Assembly: GCA_016704325.1 (NCBI GenBank)
Contig: JADJAG010000011.1
Location: 310,001-374,000 of the forward strand
Length of the DNA: 64,000 nt
Source of the DNA: Chitinophagaceae bacterium
GTDB taxonomy: Bacteria; Bacteroidota; Bacteroidia; Chitinophagales; UBA10324
Reading direction: 5' to 3'
Shown here: piece after piece, positions 63,374 to 64,000 of the stretch
Layout of the letters: every line of letters begins with the position of its first letter
How positions within the stretch are numbered: position 1 is the stretch's first letter
Program-made: the position numbers and the translations under genes
The notes under the pieces: generated by a model
Told to the model about the DNA's origin: nothing
Database searches by the model: none
What the model saw: only the letters and a program-made list of their open reading frames with translations

Positions 63374-64000
63374 TCTTTACCGATTAATATTTCTTCAATT
63401 TCTTCACTCGCTTTTTTCAAAAGTTCGTTTGTCTTGTCTTTGAGTTGTTGAGCTTGTTGTCTGAGACTTGTAATGTGTTCCGCTAATTCTTTTTGCTTGT
63501 CAAGTAGTGGAACAGGAATTGGTAAATGTGAAATATCTTCTGGTGCTAAATGTCCATTTGTCGTCCCTGTAATGTTTCTTTTAATTTCTGTCTGCATTAA
63601 ACTGCATCTTAGAAAATGATAAACAAAAGCGTTGTCCGATAAAGAGTTTGTTTGAAACTTTACAATGTCACCACCTAAAAAGTAATCTCCTTCATAACTC
63701 CAAAATGCAATTTTTCCTATCGTTGCTCCTGTTATTACGACTAAAACATCTCCAATCTGTAATTTTTGTTGTTTACTGAAAATATTTTTGGCTTTTAGCA
63801 AGTCATCAAGTGCAATTGTTCCATCTGCATTAATTGAATTAATCTGAACAACAGAACACTCACCGTCCTTTTCATCTTGTTTTGGTAAACTTCCTTTTAT
63901 CAAATTTCCTAATATTATTTCACGAAGTTGTTTAACAGGATAATTGCCGTTAGAAATTGCTGTAAGATTGTTTATGAATTTGTCTTGATGAAAAAATGGG
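63370..64000 (-). CDS. hsdS: Type I restriction-modification specificity subunit HsdS, C-terminal part (runs off the window)
   Basis: Only the C-terminal 210 residues lie in the window; the frame continues past 64000 without a stop. Visible are the end of one target recognition domain and the second conserved region (LREIILGNLIKG, LQIGDVLVVITGATIGKIAF, FLGGDIVKFQTNSLSD, TNGHLAPEDISHLPIPVPLL) and a long coiled coil (QKELAEHITSLRQQAQQLKD). HsdS sets the DNA sequence recognised by type I enzymes. The genes for HsdM and HsdR are expected beyond the right edge. First of a tightly packed three-gene run with HEPN and DUF262. Confidence 0.88.
   Translation of the reverse strand, partial: PFFHQDKFINNLTAISNGNYPVKQLREIILGNLIKGSLPKQDEKDGECSVVQINSINADGTIALDDLLKAKNIFSKQQKLQIGDVLVVITGATIGKIAFWSYEGDYFLGGDIVKFQTNSLSDNAFVYHFLRCSLMQTEIKRNITGTTNGHLAPEDISHLPIPVPLLDKQKELAEHITSLRQQAQQLKDKTNELLKKASEEIEEILIGKE

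Noticed and set aside
47600..64000. CRISPR array
   Set aside because: The repeats are long, single-copy per gap and palindromic, without regularly spaced short repeats.

Overview
The window reads as a chromosomal segment of a Bacteroidota bacterium, probably Chitinophagia/Saprospiria-like. I infer this from five proteins with C-terminal type IX secretion (T9SS) sorting domains or a frameshifted one, SprB-like and NHL-repeat adhesin-type proteins, a DUF5686/CarboxypepD_reg outer-membrane protein, LytTR and Reg_prop regulators, almost no Shine-Dalgarno sites, and several promoters of the Bacteroidota type (TTTG or TTG about 20 nt upstream of TAnnTTTG). I see no rRNA, CRISPR array, prophage, intact transposase or integrase.

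Region 1 (1-27.4 kb) is mostly core and cell-surface genes: creD, a membrane LytTR regulator, a secreted protein plus serine hydrolase pair, an Smr protein, cysS, glyA, two tandem paralogous giant secreted glycoside-hydrolase-like proteins with 17 and 5 Ig/PKD-like modules, a twin-AAA+ CbbX/SpoVK-like ATPase, an ArsR + AHSA1 pair with a readable promoter and paired operators, a SprB-repeat T9SS protein, an orphan LuxR-type response regulator, tRNA-Lys(CTT) and a lipoprotein with a C-terminal YqaE/Pmp3 domain.

Region 2 (27.4-47.2 kb) holds a DUF5686 protein, penicillin-binding protein 1C, a choice-of-anchor I T9SS protein, a GH13 amylase lipoprotein with a downstream carbohydrate-binding-like protein, an unusual pyruvate-kinase-like protein, a frameshifted NHL-repeat T9SS protein, a Reg_prop lipoprotein, an NADP-binding oxidoreductase next to an AraC regulator, and a CheY-like receiver. 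Its intergenic spaces carry at least three kinds of small non-coding elements with terminal inverted repeats, several in multiple copies, and an 85-bp tandem repeat.

Region 3 (47.2-64 kb) is accessory DNA. Every intact gene is on the minus strand. Typical 'cassette' genes (DUF2200, DUF1801, RibD/DHFR-like, alpha/beta hydrolases, HigBA, DUF4287, XRE + PDDEXK nuclease, HtrA-TPR protease + HNH-like, a DUF262/HEPN/HsdS block) alternate with imperfect palindromes of 65-140 bp. Most end in CGTT/AAC motifs and three share internal sequence. The layout resembles an integron cassette array without an integrase, with attC-like sites that only partly match the canonical consensus. Several members are decayed (DUF1801, DHFR-like, XRE pseudogenes). 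The right edge cuts into an HsdS specificity subunit whose operon carries a HEPN protein and a DUF262 protein, a plausible anti-phage locus. The cassette-like array and the restriction-embedded HEPN/DUF262 pair are the most interesting parts of the window.
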